Positions 20,494 through 29,570 are shown, counted from the first letter of the stretch. The stretch is DNA of 57,414 bases from JADGHX01 sp035760965 (GCA_035760965.1 DASTRY010000066.1:1-57414); one strand, 5' to 3'. Numbers and translations are program-made. The notes: a model not told the origin generated them from the sequence alone.

Positions 20494-20515
20494 AATGGGC
20501 CTCGCGAGGCCCATT
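20494..20515 (-). terminator. Intrinsic-terminator-like hairpin 27 nt upstream of rimP
   Basis: A perfect 22-bp palindrome, AATGGGCCTCG / CGAGGCCCATT. On the minus strand it is followed at once by TTTTTGTTTG. It lies between the upstream promoter at 20690-20718 and the rimP start, so a transcript from that promoter would have to read through it. It is the second of two such structures in the leader. Confidence 0.7.
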
Positions 20516-20602
20516 CCAAACCGCATTCTGTCCAGGACTCTGCGCCGTGGCGCAGCCTCCCGACCCTTGCCAGGGGTCCCTTCGGGCCCGAAAAACGGCC
20601 CC

Positions 20603-20629
20603 AAAAAAGCAAAAGCCCCCTCGGGGGCT
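20603..20629 (-). terminator. Intrinsic terminator downstream of the UPF0104 gene / in the rimP leader
   Basis: On the minus strand, an AGCCCCC / GGGGGCT stem is followed by the T-rich run TTTTGCTTTTTT, a textbook Rho-independent terminator. It can end the gene at 20693-21805, or act as an attenuator for transcripts that start at 20690. Confidence 0.75.
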
Positions 20630-20689
20630 CTCTCTTCTCACAGGGACCGCAGTCCCATCCCCCGCGGCCGAGGCCCGCAGGGGCCGCGC

Positions 20690-20718
20690 ATTCTAGCCGA
20701 CGAATCCCGAGCCGTCGA
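20690..20718 (-). promoter_or_regulatory. Candidate promoter for the rimP-nusA-infB leader
   Basis: On the minus strand: TCGACG (20718-20713), a 17-bp spacer and TAGAAT (20695-20690). The -10 element overlaps the stop codon of the preceding gene. A transcript from here would carry about 215 nt of structured leader before rimP. The -10 matches well; the -35 matches 4 of 6. Confidence 0.45.
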
Positions 20719-21805
20719 GGCGAAAATCGGCCTGATTTGCGCGCCCGCCGACGAGGAACGAGGCCGCCCCGAGGGTGGAATGAATGAGGAGCCCCTCGAT
20801 CGCAAAGAGGCTCGAGAGGGCGAAGGAGACCCAGGGCGCCACGCCGAAGAGCGACAGGACCCAGACGTGCGCCGCCTGGATCAGGCCGAAATCCGCGATC
20901 GACACCGGAATCAGGGCCACGATGCGGGTGAGCGGCACGAGCACGAGCCAGATCGCGAACGGCAGCTCGATCCCGACCGCGCGGGCCGTCACGGCGAACA
21001 TGCCGGCCTGCGCCACGAGGCCGATGCCCGTGACCAGCAGGAAAGCCGGGAAGCGCATGTGCGCGTGCTCGAACGCGAGGAGCGCGTCGACGAACTTGCT
21101 CAAAGTGTGGATCAGTCGGGGCCAGCGCTGGCCGACGCGCGCGATGAACCGCATGAGCGCTTCGCGTCTGGCGGCCAATAGCAGATAGGTCGCCGGGAGT
21201 ACGGTGAGCGTGAACAAGAACACGAGCGCGATCGGCCCGAGCACGAGCGGCAGCTGCCGCGACACGTAGAGATAAGTCATCCCGAGCAGACCCAGGATGC
21301 TGCCCGTGAACCAGCCGAGCGCATTGAGCGTGACGATGGACGCGGCGCAGGCCGCGGCGTGTCCACGCAAGGCGCGGGCGGCCAGCACGCAGCGACACGC
21401 ATCGGTGCTCGCAGAAGACGGGACGACGGCTCCGATGAATCCGCCGGCGAAGAACCATACGAGCACGCGCGATATCGGCACCCAGCGATCGCCGGTGTTT
21501 CTCTGCAAGAGCTGCTGCCAATTGCACGCCTTCGCCACGCCGTCGACGGCGAGCAGCAGCGTTGCGAACAGCACCATGCCGGCCTGCGCCATCTCGAGCT
21601 CGTCGATGATTGCGCTAACCCCCACGCGATTGGCTAACCAGGCAACGAGCCCGAGCGCGACCAGGGCGCGCAGCAGCCTGCGGCCCGTTTGTGAAATAGC
21701 GATGACGAAACTCCTCGGACGAACAAAGCAAGCAATAGCGACGAGGAGGTAGTGAGCAAGTTGTTTGCCATCGCGCAAAAACGGCGTCGGCACATGGCGA
21801 CGCAT
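20693..21805 (-). CDS. Lysylphosphatidylglycerol synthase TM-region/UPF0104 family membrane protein
   Basis: A polytopic inner-membrane protein of up to 370 residues with about eight hydrophobic segments. It shows the family features: a GGFIGAVVPSSASTDACRC-type conserved segment (proteins of this family usually have GxxxPxxxGGDxxR here) and a C-terminal PVSIADFGLIQAAHV region (family: P.S.GG.G..E). The family is related to the flippase domain of MprF/AglD and moves or modifies lipid-linked substrates; the substrate here is unknown. The N-terminus is uncertain: the first 35 or so residues are weakly hydrophobic, and a GGAG about 7 nt before an ATC codon near residue 35 could mark a later non-standard start. 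Confidence 0.75.
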   Translation of the reverse strand: MRRHVPTPFLRDGKQLAHYLLVAIACFVRPRSFVIAISQTGRRLLRALVALGLVAWLANRVGVSAIIDELEMAQAGMVLFATLLLAVDGVAKACNWQQLLQRNTGDRWVPISRVLVWFFAGGFIGAVVPSSASTDACRCVLAARALRGHAAACAASIVTLNALGWFTGSILGLLGMTYLYVSRQLPLVLGPIALVFLFTLTVLPATYLLLAARREALMRFIARVGQRWPRLIHTLSKFVDALLAFEHAHMRFPAFLLVTGIGLVAQAGMFAVTARAVGIELPFAIWLVLVPLTRIVALIPVSIADFGLIQAAHVWVLSLFGVAPWVSFALSSLFAIEGLLIHSTLGAASFLVGGRANQADFRLDGSGFVG

Positions 21806-21920
21806 GCACCAGCGCGAGCGAGAAGCTTTGCGATTGGGTTCGTTCCTTGCTGCGGAACCGCGGCGCGCACTCGCGCGTTTTCACTCACCAACTCGACCTC
21901 AACCCGGGCGGGAGACAGCA

Positions 21921-22523
21921 ATGACCCATGCGAAACAGATTCAGGAAATCCGCGATCGGGCGCGCCAGCGCATGGCGGAGGGGGCGGTCACCGATGACTA
22001 CGGGCTCGATCGCAACCAGGCCATTGCGGTGCTGAACGAAGCGCTCGCGACCGAGCTCGTCTGTACGCTGCGCTATCGGTTCCACTATTTCATGGCGACC
22101 GGCATCCATTCGCAGGCGGCGAAGGACGAATTCCTCGAGCACGCGAAAGAGGAGCAGGAGCACGCCGATTGGATCGCCGAGCGCATCAAGCAACTCGGCG
22201 GCAAGCCGGAAATGAACCCCGCCGGGCTCACCGCCCGCAGTCACAGCGAATACCGGGAAGGTAACTCGCTCGCCGAGATGCTGAAGGAGGACCTCGTCGC
22301 CGAGCGCATCGCGATCGAAAGCTATCGCGAGATGATCCGCTTCTTCGGCGAGAAAGACCCCACCTCGCGGCGCCTGATGGAGCGCATCCTGGAAGTCGAA
22401 GAAGAGCACGCCGACGAGATCGCGGACCTGCTCTACGCGCAGTCCGAGACGGGCGAGCCGCGCAAGCTCTATTTCGAGGATGAGGTGCCCGACACGTCGA
22501 AGGCCGGCCAAAAAGCGAACTGA
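21921..22523 (+). CDS. Ferritin-like (bacterioferritin-type) di-iron protein
   Basis: The 200-residue four-helix protein carries iron-ligand motifs in the ferritin order: EALATELVCTLRYRFHYF in helix A, EHAKEEQEHADWIAERI (ExxH) in helix B, EDLVAERIAIESYREM in helix C and ILEVEEEHADEIADLL (ExxH) in helix D. Such proteins oxidise and store iron or protect DNA from iron-driven oxidation. It differs from classical 158-aa bacterioferritin by an N-terminal extension and a C-terminal tail, and no haem-binding Met is evident. The ATG at 21921 is preceded by a GGGAG site; the open frame upstream has no support. Confidence 0.85.
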   Translation: MTHAKQIQEIRDRARQRMAEGAVTDDYGLDRNQAIAVLNEALATELVCTLRYRFHYFMATGIHSQAAKDEFLEHAKEEQEHADWIAERIKQLGGKPEMNPAGLTARSHSEYREGNSLAEMLKEDLVAERIAIESYREMIRFFGEKDPTSRRLMERILEVEEEHADEIADLLYAQSETGEPRKLYFEDEVPDTSKAGQKAN

Positions 22524-22572
22524 GGAAGCGAACCGAGAAAGCGCGCCGAGCGCGCGCATCGGGACGATCGAA

Positions 22573-22609
22573 ACGAGGCGCAGTGCCGGGAGCCGGCACT
22601 GCGCCTCGT
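22573..22609. terminator. Strong bidirectional hairpin between convergent genes
   Basis: A perfect 17-bp inverted repeat (ACGAGGCGCAGTGCCGG / CCGGCACTGCGCCTCGT) with a 3-nt loop lies between the ferritin-like gene and iorB. T-tracts are poor on both sides, so it may act as a 3' mRNA stabiliser or a Rho-assisted terminator serving both genes. Confidence 0.7.
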
Positions 22610-22614
22610 GCTCA

Positions 22615-24831
22615 TCAGGCGGTCTTCAGCTCCGCCGAATCGATCGGCAGCTTGCGGATGCGCTTGCCCGTCGCGGCGAAGATCGCATTCACGAGCGCCG
22701 GCACGACCGGCGGCAGCGCCGGCTCGCCGAGACCCGTCGGCGGGTTGTCGGTCTTCAGGAAGAACACATCGACCTGCGGCGCCTCATGCATGCGCAGCAG
22801 CGGATAGTCGTGGAAGTTCGACTGCTGCACGCGTCCGTTCGCCAGCGTGATCTGCTGATGGATCGCGCCCGAGATGCCGTCGATGGCCGCGCCCTCGACC
22901 TGATTCGACCCGGCGCTCGGGTTGATGATCTGGTTGCCGACGTCGCCGACCACCCAGACCTTGTCGACCTTCACGTCGCCGGCGCTGCTGACGCGCGCCT
23001 GCACGACCTCTGCGAAGTAGCCCATGTGGCTGAAGTAGCAGGCGATGCCCTGCCCCACACCCTTCGGCAGCTTCTTCGTGCCCCAGCCCGAGCGCTTCGC
23101 GACTTCCTTCAGCACGCCGGCCATGCGGGCGTTGTTGAACCCAGGTGACGGGGGTCCGAAGCGCGACGGCAACATCGCCGGCGGCCGCGGCGGGCCGAGC
23201 AGATCGAGCTGGAACTCCAGGGGATCCTTGCCGGCCGCGTGCGCGAGCTCGTCGATGAACGACTGGAATGCGTACGCGAGCGCGTTGCTCTGCGGCGCGC
23301 GCAGCGGTCCGGTCGGCACGTGCGAGTCCATCACCGAGTAGCCGAGCTCGAGATTCGGCACGAAAGAGGCCGGGAACTCGGTCGGCGACAAGTCCGCGGA
23401 GTTGCCGGGCTTGCCGTCCGCGCCGACGGTGACGAAGTGGTCGCGGAACGCGACGACCTTGCCCTGCGCATCGAGCGCTGCCTTGAAGCTGTGGAAGCCG
23501 CCCGGCCGATACTTGCCGTGCTGCGCATCCTGCCGGCGATTCCACACGAGCTTCACGGGCTCGCCGACCTCCTTCGAGATCGCGACGGCCTCGAGGATGA
23601 AGTCGGCGCTCAGCTTGCGGCCGAAGCCGCCGCCGATGCGCGTCATGTGGATCGTGACCGCCGTTTCCGGAATGCCAAACTGCTTCGACACGGCCGTGCG
23701 GGCGTTGGCCGGCAACTGCGTTGGCGCCCAGATCTCGACCTTGTTGTCCTTCCAGTGCGCCGTCGCGTTCATCGGCTCGAGCGTCGCGTGGTAGAGGAAC
23801 GGATAGGCGTACTGCGCCTCGACAACCTTCGCGGCGTTCTTGAATGCGCCTTCGACGTCGCCCTCGGTCTTGACCTTGGTCGCCGGCGGCTGCTTGAACA
23901 GCTCCGCGGCCTGCGACTCGAACGTCGCGCTGCTGAGCGAGGCGAACTTGCCCTCGTCCCATTTCACCTTCAGCGCGTCGAGCGCCTTGTTCGCCTGGTG
24001 CCACTTGTCGGCGACGATCGCGACGCCGTCGAAGAGCTGCGCCATGTCCGCGCCGCCGCCCTTCACCGGGAACACCTTGCGCACGCCCGGCAGCTTCGCG
24101 ACTTCATCGTAGTTCGCGCTCACGACCGAGCCGCCGAACACCGGGCACTTCTCGTAGACGGCGTAGCGCATGCCGGGCACGACGACGTCGATGCCGAAGA
24201 TGGGCTTGCCCTCGACGATGAGCGGGCTGTCCACGCCGCCGATCGGCTGGCCGATGATCTTGAAGTCCTTCGGGTCCTTCAGGGAGACGGTCTTCAGATC
24301 CGGCGGGCGCACCTTCGCGGCCGCTTCCGCGAGCTGACCGTAGGTGAGCTTCTTGCCGCTCTTCGTGTGAATGACGGTGCCCGCGTTCGTCTCGAGCTCC
24401 GAGATCGGCACGCGCCAGGACTGCGCGGCCGCGGTCATCAGCATCTGCCGGGTCGCGGCGCCCACGCGGCGCAGCGGATCGTAGTTGAACGGCGTCGAGA
24501 GACTGCCGCCCGCGAACTGCGGGCCGTAGGCGGCCATGTCGAGGCGCGCCATTTCCGTCCGCACGTCCTTCCAGTCGACGTCCAGCTCTTCGGCGACCAG
24601 CATCGGCAGCGTCGTCTTCACGCCCTGCCCGATCTCGGGATTCTTCGCTGCGATGGTCGTCGTGCCGTCCGGCGCGATGCGCACGTAGGCATTCAGGGTG
24701 GCGGCCTCTTCGGGCGCGCTGCTGAGCGGCGACTGCGCGAAGGCCGGGATGGTCATGTCGACGAGCAATCCGCCGCCGACCGCGGCGCTGACCTTGATGA
24801 ACGAGCGACGGGAGATGTCTTGCATTGCCAT
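22615..24831 (-). CDS. iorB: Isoquinoline 1-oxidoreductase-like molybdopterin-binding subunit (xanthine dehydrogenase family)
   Basis: Large catalytic subunit of a molybdenum hydroxylase. The 738 residues start with a Tat signal (SRRSFIKVSAAVGGGLLVDM), consistent with export of the folded cofactor-bound enzyme. Two aldehyde-oxidase/xanthine-dehydrogenase Mo-binding regions follow, with the conserved segments GGGFGRKLSADF, HVPTGPLRAPQSNA and VEGAAIDGISGAIHQ. The partner [2Fe-2S] subunit lies 3 bp upstream in the same operon. IorAB homologues hydroxylate N-heteroaromatics or oxidise aldehydes; the substrate here cannot be read from sequence. No cytochrome c subunit, which often completes periplasmic versions, is encoded nearby. 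Confidence 0.9.
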   Translation of the reverse strand: MAMQDISRRSFIKVSAAVGGGLLVDMTIPAFAQSPLSSAPEEAATLNAYVRIAPDGTTTIAAKNPEIGQGVKTTLPMLVAEELDVDWKDVRTEMARLDMAAYGPQFAGGSLSTPFNYDPLRRVGAATRQMLMTAAAQSWRVPISELETNAGTVIHTKSGKKLTYGQLAEAAAKVRPPDLKTVSLKDPKDFKIIGQPIGGVDSPLIVEGKPIFGIDVVVPGMRYAVYEKCPVFGGSVVSANYDEVAKLPGVRKVFPVKGGGADMAQLFDGVAIVADKWHQANKALDALKVKWDEGKFASLSSATFESQAAELFKQPPATKVKTEGDVEGAFKNAAKVVEAQYAYPFLYHATLEPMNATAHWKDNKVEIWAPTQLPANARTAVSKQFGIPETAVTIHMTRIGGGFGRKLSADFILEAVAISKEVGEPVKLVWNRRQDAQHGKYRPGGFHSFKAALDAQGKVVAFRDHFVTVGADGKPGNSADLSPTEFPASFVPNLELGYSVMDSHVPTGPLRAPQSNALAYAFQSFIDELAHAAGKDPLEFQLDLLGPPRPPAMLPSRFGPPSPGFNNARMAGVLKEVAKRSGWGTKKLPKGVGQGIACYFSHMGYFAEVVQARVSSAGDVKVDKVWVVGDVGNQIINPSAGSNQVEGAAIDGISGAIHQQITLANGRVQQSNFHDYPLLRMHEAPQVDVFFLKTDNPPTGLGEPALPPVVPALVNAIFAATGKRIRKLPIDSAELKTA

Positions 24832-24834
24832 GGC

Positions 24835-25314
<480 letters not shown>

Positions 25315-25448
25315 GCGTACCTCGGTATGCGCAGCGTGGGACGCGCGCCAAGCCCAGTAACCATTTGACGGGGCGCTATTGTTGGTCGCTGACCGGGCAA
25401 CGGGTCAACTCATTGCAGAGGTGTCCGAACTGCGGAACCGGGTGCGCG

Positions 25449-25471
25449 AAAAATAGCGGTGTTTTCCCGCT
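25449..25471 (-). terminator. Intrinsic terminator downstream of the biotin carboxylase gene
   Basis: On the minus strand, AGCGG / CCGCT arms with a 7-nt loop (GAAAACA) are followed by ATTTTT, 27 bp after the carboxylase stop. The rest of the 183-bp interval before iorA also contains a TGACC-n8-GGTCA inverted repeat that could be an operator for iorAB. Confidence 0.6.
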
Positions 25472-25497
25472 CGCGAGATATCTCCGCGGATATCGCG

Positions 25498-27489
25498 CTA
25501 CTCCACTTCGGCGAGCACATTGCCCTCGCGCACGCGATCGCCGACCCGGTACTTGAGCGCTTTCACGACGCCGGCGCGCGGCGCTTTGATCGCGTGCTCC
25601 ATTTTCATGGCCTCGACGACGAGCAGCGTCTGACCCGCGGCCACGGTGTCCCCTTCCTTGACCGCCACATTGACGACCACGCCCGGCAGCGGCGTCGACA
25701 AGCTGCCTCCGCGCGCGCCGGCCGACGCCTCGAGCTGCAAGCCGTCGTCGAGCGTGAAGATCGCCTGAGCGTGGGACTGCCAGACAGTGATGCGGTCGCG
25801 TGCGACGAGCACGGATGCGCGCTCCCCGCCCGCCGCGGATTGCCACTGCTGCAAAGGAGCGACTCCGGGGAGCCGTGTCAGTCGTTGGGGAGCTGCACTG
25901 CCGACGTGCACTTCGGCCGACTCGGCGGATTGGACGCCGACCGTCGCGTCGATCACTCGGGAGCTCGAATTCGACGACGCCCCGTGCGTGGCCGGGCGCA
26001 GGCGCACGCGGATGGCGGGCGGCAGATTCACCCGGAACCCGTCCGCCAGCTCCCACGGCGAGCTCACCGGTCCTGCCGGGGCGAGCGAGGCGGCGTAAGC
26101 CACGGCCGCAAACGGTGCGAGCCCGGTCGGGTCCGGCTCCACCGCCAGCGCCTCGGCGTTCCGCGCAAGGAATGCGGTGCTGACATTGGCCTCGCGGAAG
26201 TCGGGACGCAGCAGCGCGCGGGCGAGCCACTGCGCGTTGGTCGCGACTCCGCTCACGCGGAGCTCGTCGAGCGCCGCGACGAGCCGGTCGATGGCCGCTT
26301 CTCGCGTGTCCGCGTGCGAGATGACTTTGCCGAGCAGCGAATCGTAGAGCGGTGAGACCGTATCGCCGGTCTCGAAGCCCGCGTCGACGCGGATGCCGTC
26401 CACCTCTTCAGGCCACTTCAGGAGCTCGAGGTCGCCGGCGCTCGGCACGAACCCCTGACTCGGGTCCTCCGCGCAGATGCGCACCTCGATGGCATGTCCG
26501 CGGTGACGAATCTCGCTTTGCGAGAGTGGCAGCGGCTCGCCTGCCGCGACCCGCAACTGCCACTCGACGAGGTCGAGCCCGGTGATCCGCTCGGTGACGG
26601 GGTGCTCCACCTGCAGGCGCGTGTTCATCTCCATGAAATAGAACTCACGGCCGCTCAGGAGGAACTCGACCGTGCCGGCGCCCACGTAGCCGATCTCGCG
26701 CGCGACGGTGCACGCGGCGCTGTGCAGACTTTCCCGCACATCGGCGTCGATGCCGGGTGCGGGCGCCTCTTCGATCAGCTTCTGATGGCGCCGCTGCACC
26801 GAGCAGTCACGGTCGAACAGATGCACGATGCCGCCGTGCCGGTCCGCGAAGACCTGCACCTCCACGTGGCGCGGCGCCGGCAGGTAGCGCTCGAGCAGCA
26901 GCTTGTCGTCCTTGAAGGCGGCCGCCGCGAGGCGCTTCGCCGTCGCGATGGCTGGGGACAGTTCCGACGCCTCGGCGACGATGTGCATGCCCTTGCCGCC
27001 ACCGCCACCGCTCGGCTTGATGATGAGCGGAAACCCGAGCGCGACGGCATGGCGCACGAGCGCATCCACGCTCTGCTCCTCTCCGTGGTATCCGGGAAGC
27101 GTCGGGACGCCGGCCGCGTGCATGCGGCTCTTCGCGGCACTCTTCGAGCCCATCGCTTCGATGGCGCTGGCCGGCGGGCCGACAAACGTGATGCCGGCGG
27201 CGGCACAGGCCGCGGCAAAGGCCGCGTTCTCGGCCAGGAAGCCATAGCCGGGGTGGATCGCGTCCGCGCCGGCGCGTCGCGCGGCATCGATGATGCGATC
27301 GATGTTGAGGTAGCTCTCCGTCGCGGGGCCCGCGCCGATGGCCCACGCCTCGTCGGCGAGCCGGACGTGGCGGGCGCGTGCGTCCACGTCCGAGTACACC
27401 GCCGCGACCTTGAGCCCGAGTCGATGAGCGGTGCGCGCGATGCGGCAGGCGATTTCGCCGCGGTTCGCAATCAGGAGTTTATGGAACAT
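25498..27489 (-). CDS. liuD: Biotin-dependent acyl-CoA carboxylase alpha subunit (3-methylcrotonyl-CoA carboxylase-like)
   Basis: Carries biotin carboxylase and the biotin carrier in one 663-residue chain. It begins MFHKLLIANRGEIACRI, has the ATP-grasp Gly-rich loop KPSGGGGGKGMH and the catalytic EMNTRLQVEHPVTE region. It ends with a biotinyl domain, EAMKMEH, biotin on Lys629. Size and the pairing with isovaleryl-CoA dehydrogenase across a shared promoter region fit 3-methylcrotonyl-CoA carboxylase alpha (leucine breakdown). Propionyl- or geranyl-CoA carboxylase cannot be excluded by motifs alone. The carboxyltransferase beta subunit is absent from this window. The ATG at 27489 matches the family N-terminus; the frame continues upstream without support. 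Confidence 0.88.
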   Translation of the reverse strand: MFHKLLIANRGEIACRIARTAHRLGLKVAAVYSDVDARARHVRLADEAWAIGAGPATESYLNIDRIIDAARRAGADAIHPGYGFLAENAAFAAACAAAGITFVGPPASAIEAMGSKSAAKSRMHAAGVPTLPGYHGEEQSVDALVRHAVALGFPLIIKPSGGGGGKGMHIVAEASELSPAIATAKRLAAAAFKDDKLLLERYLPAPRHVEVQVFADRHGGIVHLFDRDCSVQRRHQKLIEEAPAPGIDADVRESLHSAACTVAREIGYVGAGTVEFLLSGREFYFMEMNTRLQVEHPVTERITGLDLVEWQLRVAAGEPLPLSQSEIRHRGHAIEVRICAEDPSQGFVPSAGDLELLKWPEEVDGIRVDAGFETGDTVSPLYDSLLGKVISHADTREAAIDRLVAALDELRVSGVATNAQWLARALLRPDFREANVSTAFLARNAEALAVEPDPTGLAPFAAVAYAASLAPAGPVSSPWELADGFRVNLPPAIRVRLRPATHGASSNSSSRVIDATVGVQSAESAEVHVGSAAPQRLTRLPGVAPLQQWQSAAGGERASVLVARDRITVWQSHAQAIFTLDDGLQLEASAGARGGSLSTPLPGVVVNVAVKEGDTVAAGQTLLVVEAMKMEHAIKAPRAGVVKALKYRVGDRVREGNVLAEVE

Positions 27490-27595
27490 GACGCATGCTA
27501 GCAGTCCGGCGCCTGCCGCCGCCGCGGTACCCGTGTGACCTCTGCGACACTGACTTTCGGCGGGGATCGCATCCTCCATCCGAATGCTTGTTCGC

Positions 27596-27624
27596 ATCGT
27601 ACGATTGTCCGACAATCGTACGAT
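27596..27624. promoter_or_regulatory. Perfect 29-bp palindromic operator between liuD-like and ivd genes
   Basis: ATCGTACGATTGTC, a central C, then GACAATCGTACGAT: a perfect 14-bp inverted repeat. Each outer arm is itself the palindrome ATCGTACGAT, and the core is TTGTC-C-GACAA, resembling the GT...AC cores bound by FCD-type GntR regulators. It lies 23 bp before the ivd ATG and 106 bp from the carboxylase ATG. The GntR/FCD gene directly downstream of ivd is the obvious candidate regulator (inference). Confidence 0.75.
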
Positions 27625-27647
27625 CCTGACTCCGAGTGTGGCAAGCC

Positions 27648-28820
27648 ATGAGCACCCCCGAAACCTGGGACTTCGACGTCGGTCTCGGCGAAACGCTCGA
27701 TGAGATTCGCCGCGAGGTGCGGCGCTTCTCGAGCAAGGAGATCGCGCCGCTCGCGGATGCGATCGATCGCTCCAACGAGTTCCCGCGCGCGCTCTGGCCG
27801 AAGCTCGGCGCGCAGGGCTTGCTCGGCATGACCGTGCCGGAGCGCTACGGCGGCAGCGATCTCGGGTACCTCGCACACGTCGTCGCGATGGAGGAGATCT
27901 CGCGCGCCTCGGGCGCGGTCGGCCTGAGCTACGGCGCACACTCGAATCTCTGCGTGAATCAGATCCGGCTGAACGGCACGGACGCGCAGCGCGAGCGCTA
28001 TCTCCCGGCGCTCGTTTCCGGCGAGCACGTCGGCGCGCTCGCCATGTCCGAGCCCGGCGCGGGATCGGATGTCGTCTCGATGCAGCTGCGCGCGGAGAAG
28101 CGCGGCGGCACGTACGTGCTCACCGGCCGCAAGATGTGGATCACGAACGGCCCGGATGCGGACGTCCTCGTCGTCTACGCGAAGACGGACCCGACCGCCG
28201 GCTCGCGCGGCATCACCGCGTTCATCATCGAACGCGGCTTCCCGGGATTCTCGACCGCGCAGAAGCTCGACAAGCTCGGCATGCGCGGCTCGAGCACCTG
28301 CGAGCTCGTGTTCGAGGAGTGCGAAGTACCCGCCGCCAACGTCCTTGGACGCGAGAACGAAGGCGTGCGCGTCTTGATGAGCGGCTTGGATTACGAGCGC
28401 GTCGTCCTTGCGGGCGGTCCGCTGGGGCTCATGGCCGCCGCGCTCGATCTGGTGCTGCCGTACGTGCACGAGCGCAGGCAATTCGAGCAGCCCATCGGCA
28501 CCTTCCAGCTCATGCAGGCCAAGATCGCCGACATGTACACGGACCTGAGTGCGAGCCGCGCGTACGTGTACTCCGTCGCACGAGCTTGCGACGAGAAGCG
28601 CGTTACGCGCCGGGATGCCGCTGCCTGTATTCTCTTCGCGGCTGGGCGCGCGACGCAGGTCGCGCTCGAAGCGATTCAGGCGCTCGGCGGTAACGGCTAC
28701 ATCAACGAGTTTCCGGCCGGCCGCATTCTGCGCGACGCGAAGCTGTACGAGATCGGCGCCGGCACGCAGGAAATCCGGCGCATCCTCATCGGACGGGAGC
28801 TGTTCGAAGCGACGAGCTGA
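27648..28820 (+). CDS. liuA: Isovaleryl-CoA dehydrogenase
   Basis: FAD enzyme that oxidises isovaleryl-CoA to 3-methylcrotonyl-CoA in leucine catabolism. The 390 residues have the acyl-CoA dehydrogenase signatures AMSEPGAGSDVVSMQLRAEK and KMWITNGPDADVLVVYAKTD. The catalytic base is in the isovaleryl-CoA-specific position, Glu250 in LDYERVVLAGGPLG, while the usual C-terminal Glu is replaced (EIGAGTQEIRR). Both features are diagnostic for this subfamily. A GTG at 27636 is an alternative start, but the ATG at 27648 fits better. It precedes the GntR regulator by 14 bp. Confidence 0.95.
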   Translation: MSTPETWDFDVGLGETLDEIRREVRRFSSKEIAPLADAIDRSNEFPRALWPKLGAQGLLGMTVPERYGGSDLGYLAHVVAMEEISRASGAVGLSYGAHSNLCVNQIRLNGTDAQRERYLPALVSGEHVGALAMSEPGAGSDVVSMQLRAEKRGGTYVLTGRKMWITNGPDADVLVVYAKTDPTAGSRGITAFIIERGFPGFSTAQKLDKLGMRGSSTCELVFEECEVPAANVLGRENEGVRVLMSGLDYERVVLAGGPLGLMAAALDLVLPYVHERRQFEQPIGTFQLMQAKIADMYTDLSASRAYVYSVARACDEKRVTRRDAAACILFAAGRATQVALEAIQALGGNGYINEFPAGRILRDAKLYEIGAGTQEIRRILIGRELFEATS

Positions 28821-28834
28821 AAGCAACGCACGCG

Positions 28835-29566
28835 ATGAGCATCGAGTTCGAGCAGATCCGCACGGAGCCGGCCTACCGCAAGGTGGCGGCGGCGCTCATG
28901 GAGCGCATCCTCGATCGCACGCTCCGCGACGGCGACCGGCTGCCCTCCGAGACCGAGCTCGCGCGCCAGTTCGGCGTGAACCGCTCGACGGTGCGCGAGG
29001 CGGTGCGCGAGCTCGAAAGCAACGGGCTCGTCGCGCGGCGCAAGGGGTCGAAGCTGCTCGTCGTGACGCGGCCGCAGGCGGATCGGGTCGCCGCCCGCGT
29101 GGGGCACGCGCTCGTCATGCACGACGTCACGTACCACGACGTGTGGGAAGCGCTGACCGTTCTCGAGCCGCCTATCGCCGAGATGGCCGCGCGCAAGCGC
29201 ACCGAGGCCGATCTCGCGCAGATCAGCGGCGCCGCCGGAAACTTCGCGACCGACAATGCGGAGACGGCGCGCGCTGCCTTCCATGCTGCCGAGTTCTTTC
29301 GGATCGTGGGGGCCGCGACTCACAATCGCATTCTGATGCTCGCTCAGGAGCCGCTGCTGCAGCTCCTCGATGCGTCGCTCCAGCGAATGCTCGACAAGGT
29401 GCCGCAGTCCCGCGCGCGCATCACGGCGGCTCAGCGACGCATTACCGACGCCATCCGCGAACGCGACGTCGAGACGGCCCGCGCGTGGATGACCCGTCAC
29501 ATTCGCGACTTCCGCAAGGGCTACGAGCTGGCAGGGATCGACCTGAACGGCCGCGTGGACGACTGA
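28835..29566 (+). CDS. GntR-family regulator, FadR/FCD subfamily
   Basis: The 243 residues comprise an N-terminal winged helix-turn-helix (about 12-75; DRLPSETELARQFGVNRSTV and REAVRELESNGLV) and a C-terminal all-helical FCD ligand-binding domain (about 95-225; metal-ligand-like positions in HAAEFFRIVGAATHN). It is probably co-transcribed with ivd (14-bp gap) and is the likely ligand of the palindrome at 27596. Ligands of the family are often organic acids or acyl derivatives. The gammaproteobacterial liu operon is usually controlled by MerR-type LiuR, so a GntR in this place is a variation. Confidence 0.9.
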   Translation: MSIEFEQIRTEPAYRKVAAALMERILDRTLRDGDRLPSETELARQFGVNRSTVREAVRELESNGLVARRKGSKLLVVTRPQADRVAARVGHALVMHDVTYHDVWEALTVLEPPIAEMAARKRTEADLAQISGAAGNFATDNAETARAAFHAAEFFRIVGAATHNRILMLAQEPLLQLLDASLQRMLDKVPQSRARITAAQRRITDAIRERDVETARAWMTRHIRDFRKGYELAGIDLNGRVDD

Positions 29567-29570
29567 ATCA

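Noticed and set aside
20494..20692. Possible tRNA, 4.5S or 6S RNA gene in the rimP leader
   Set aside because: The strand was checked for a T-loop GTTCGANTC with CCA end, the SRP consensus GGAAGGAAGCAGCC and a 6S-like long bulged stem; none is present. It is better explained as a structured leader with terminators.
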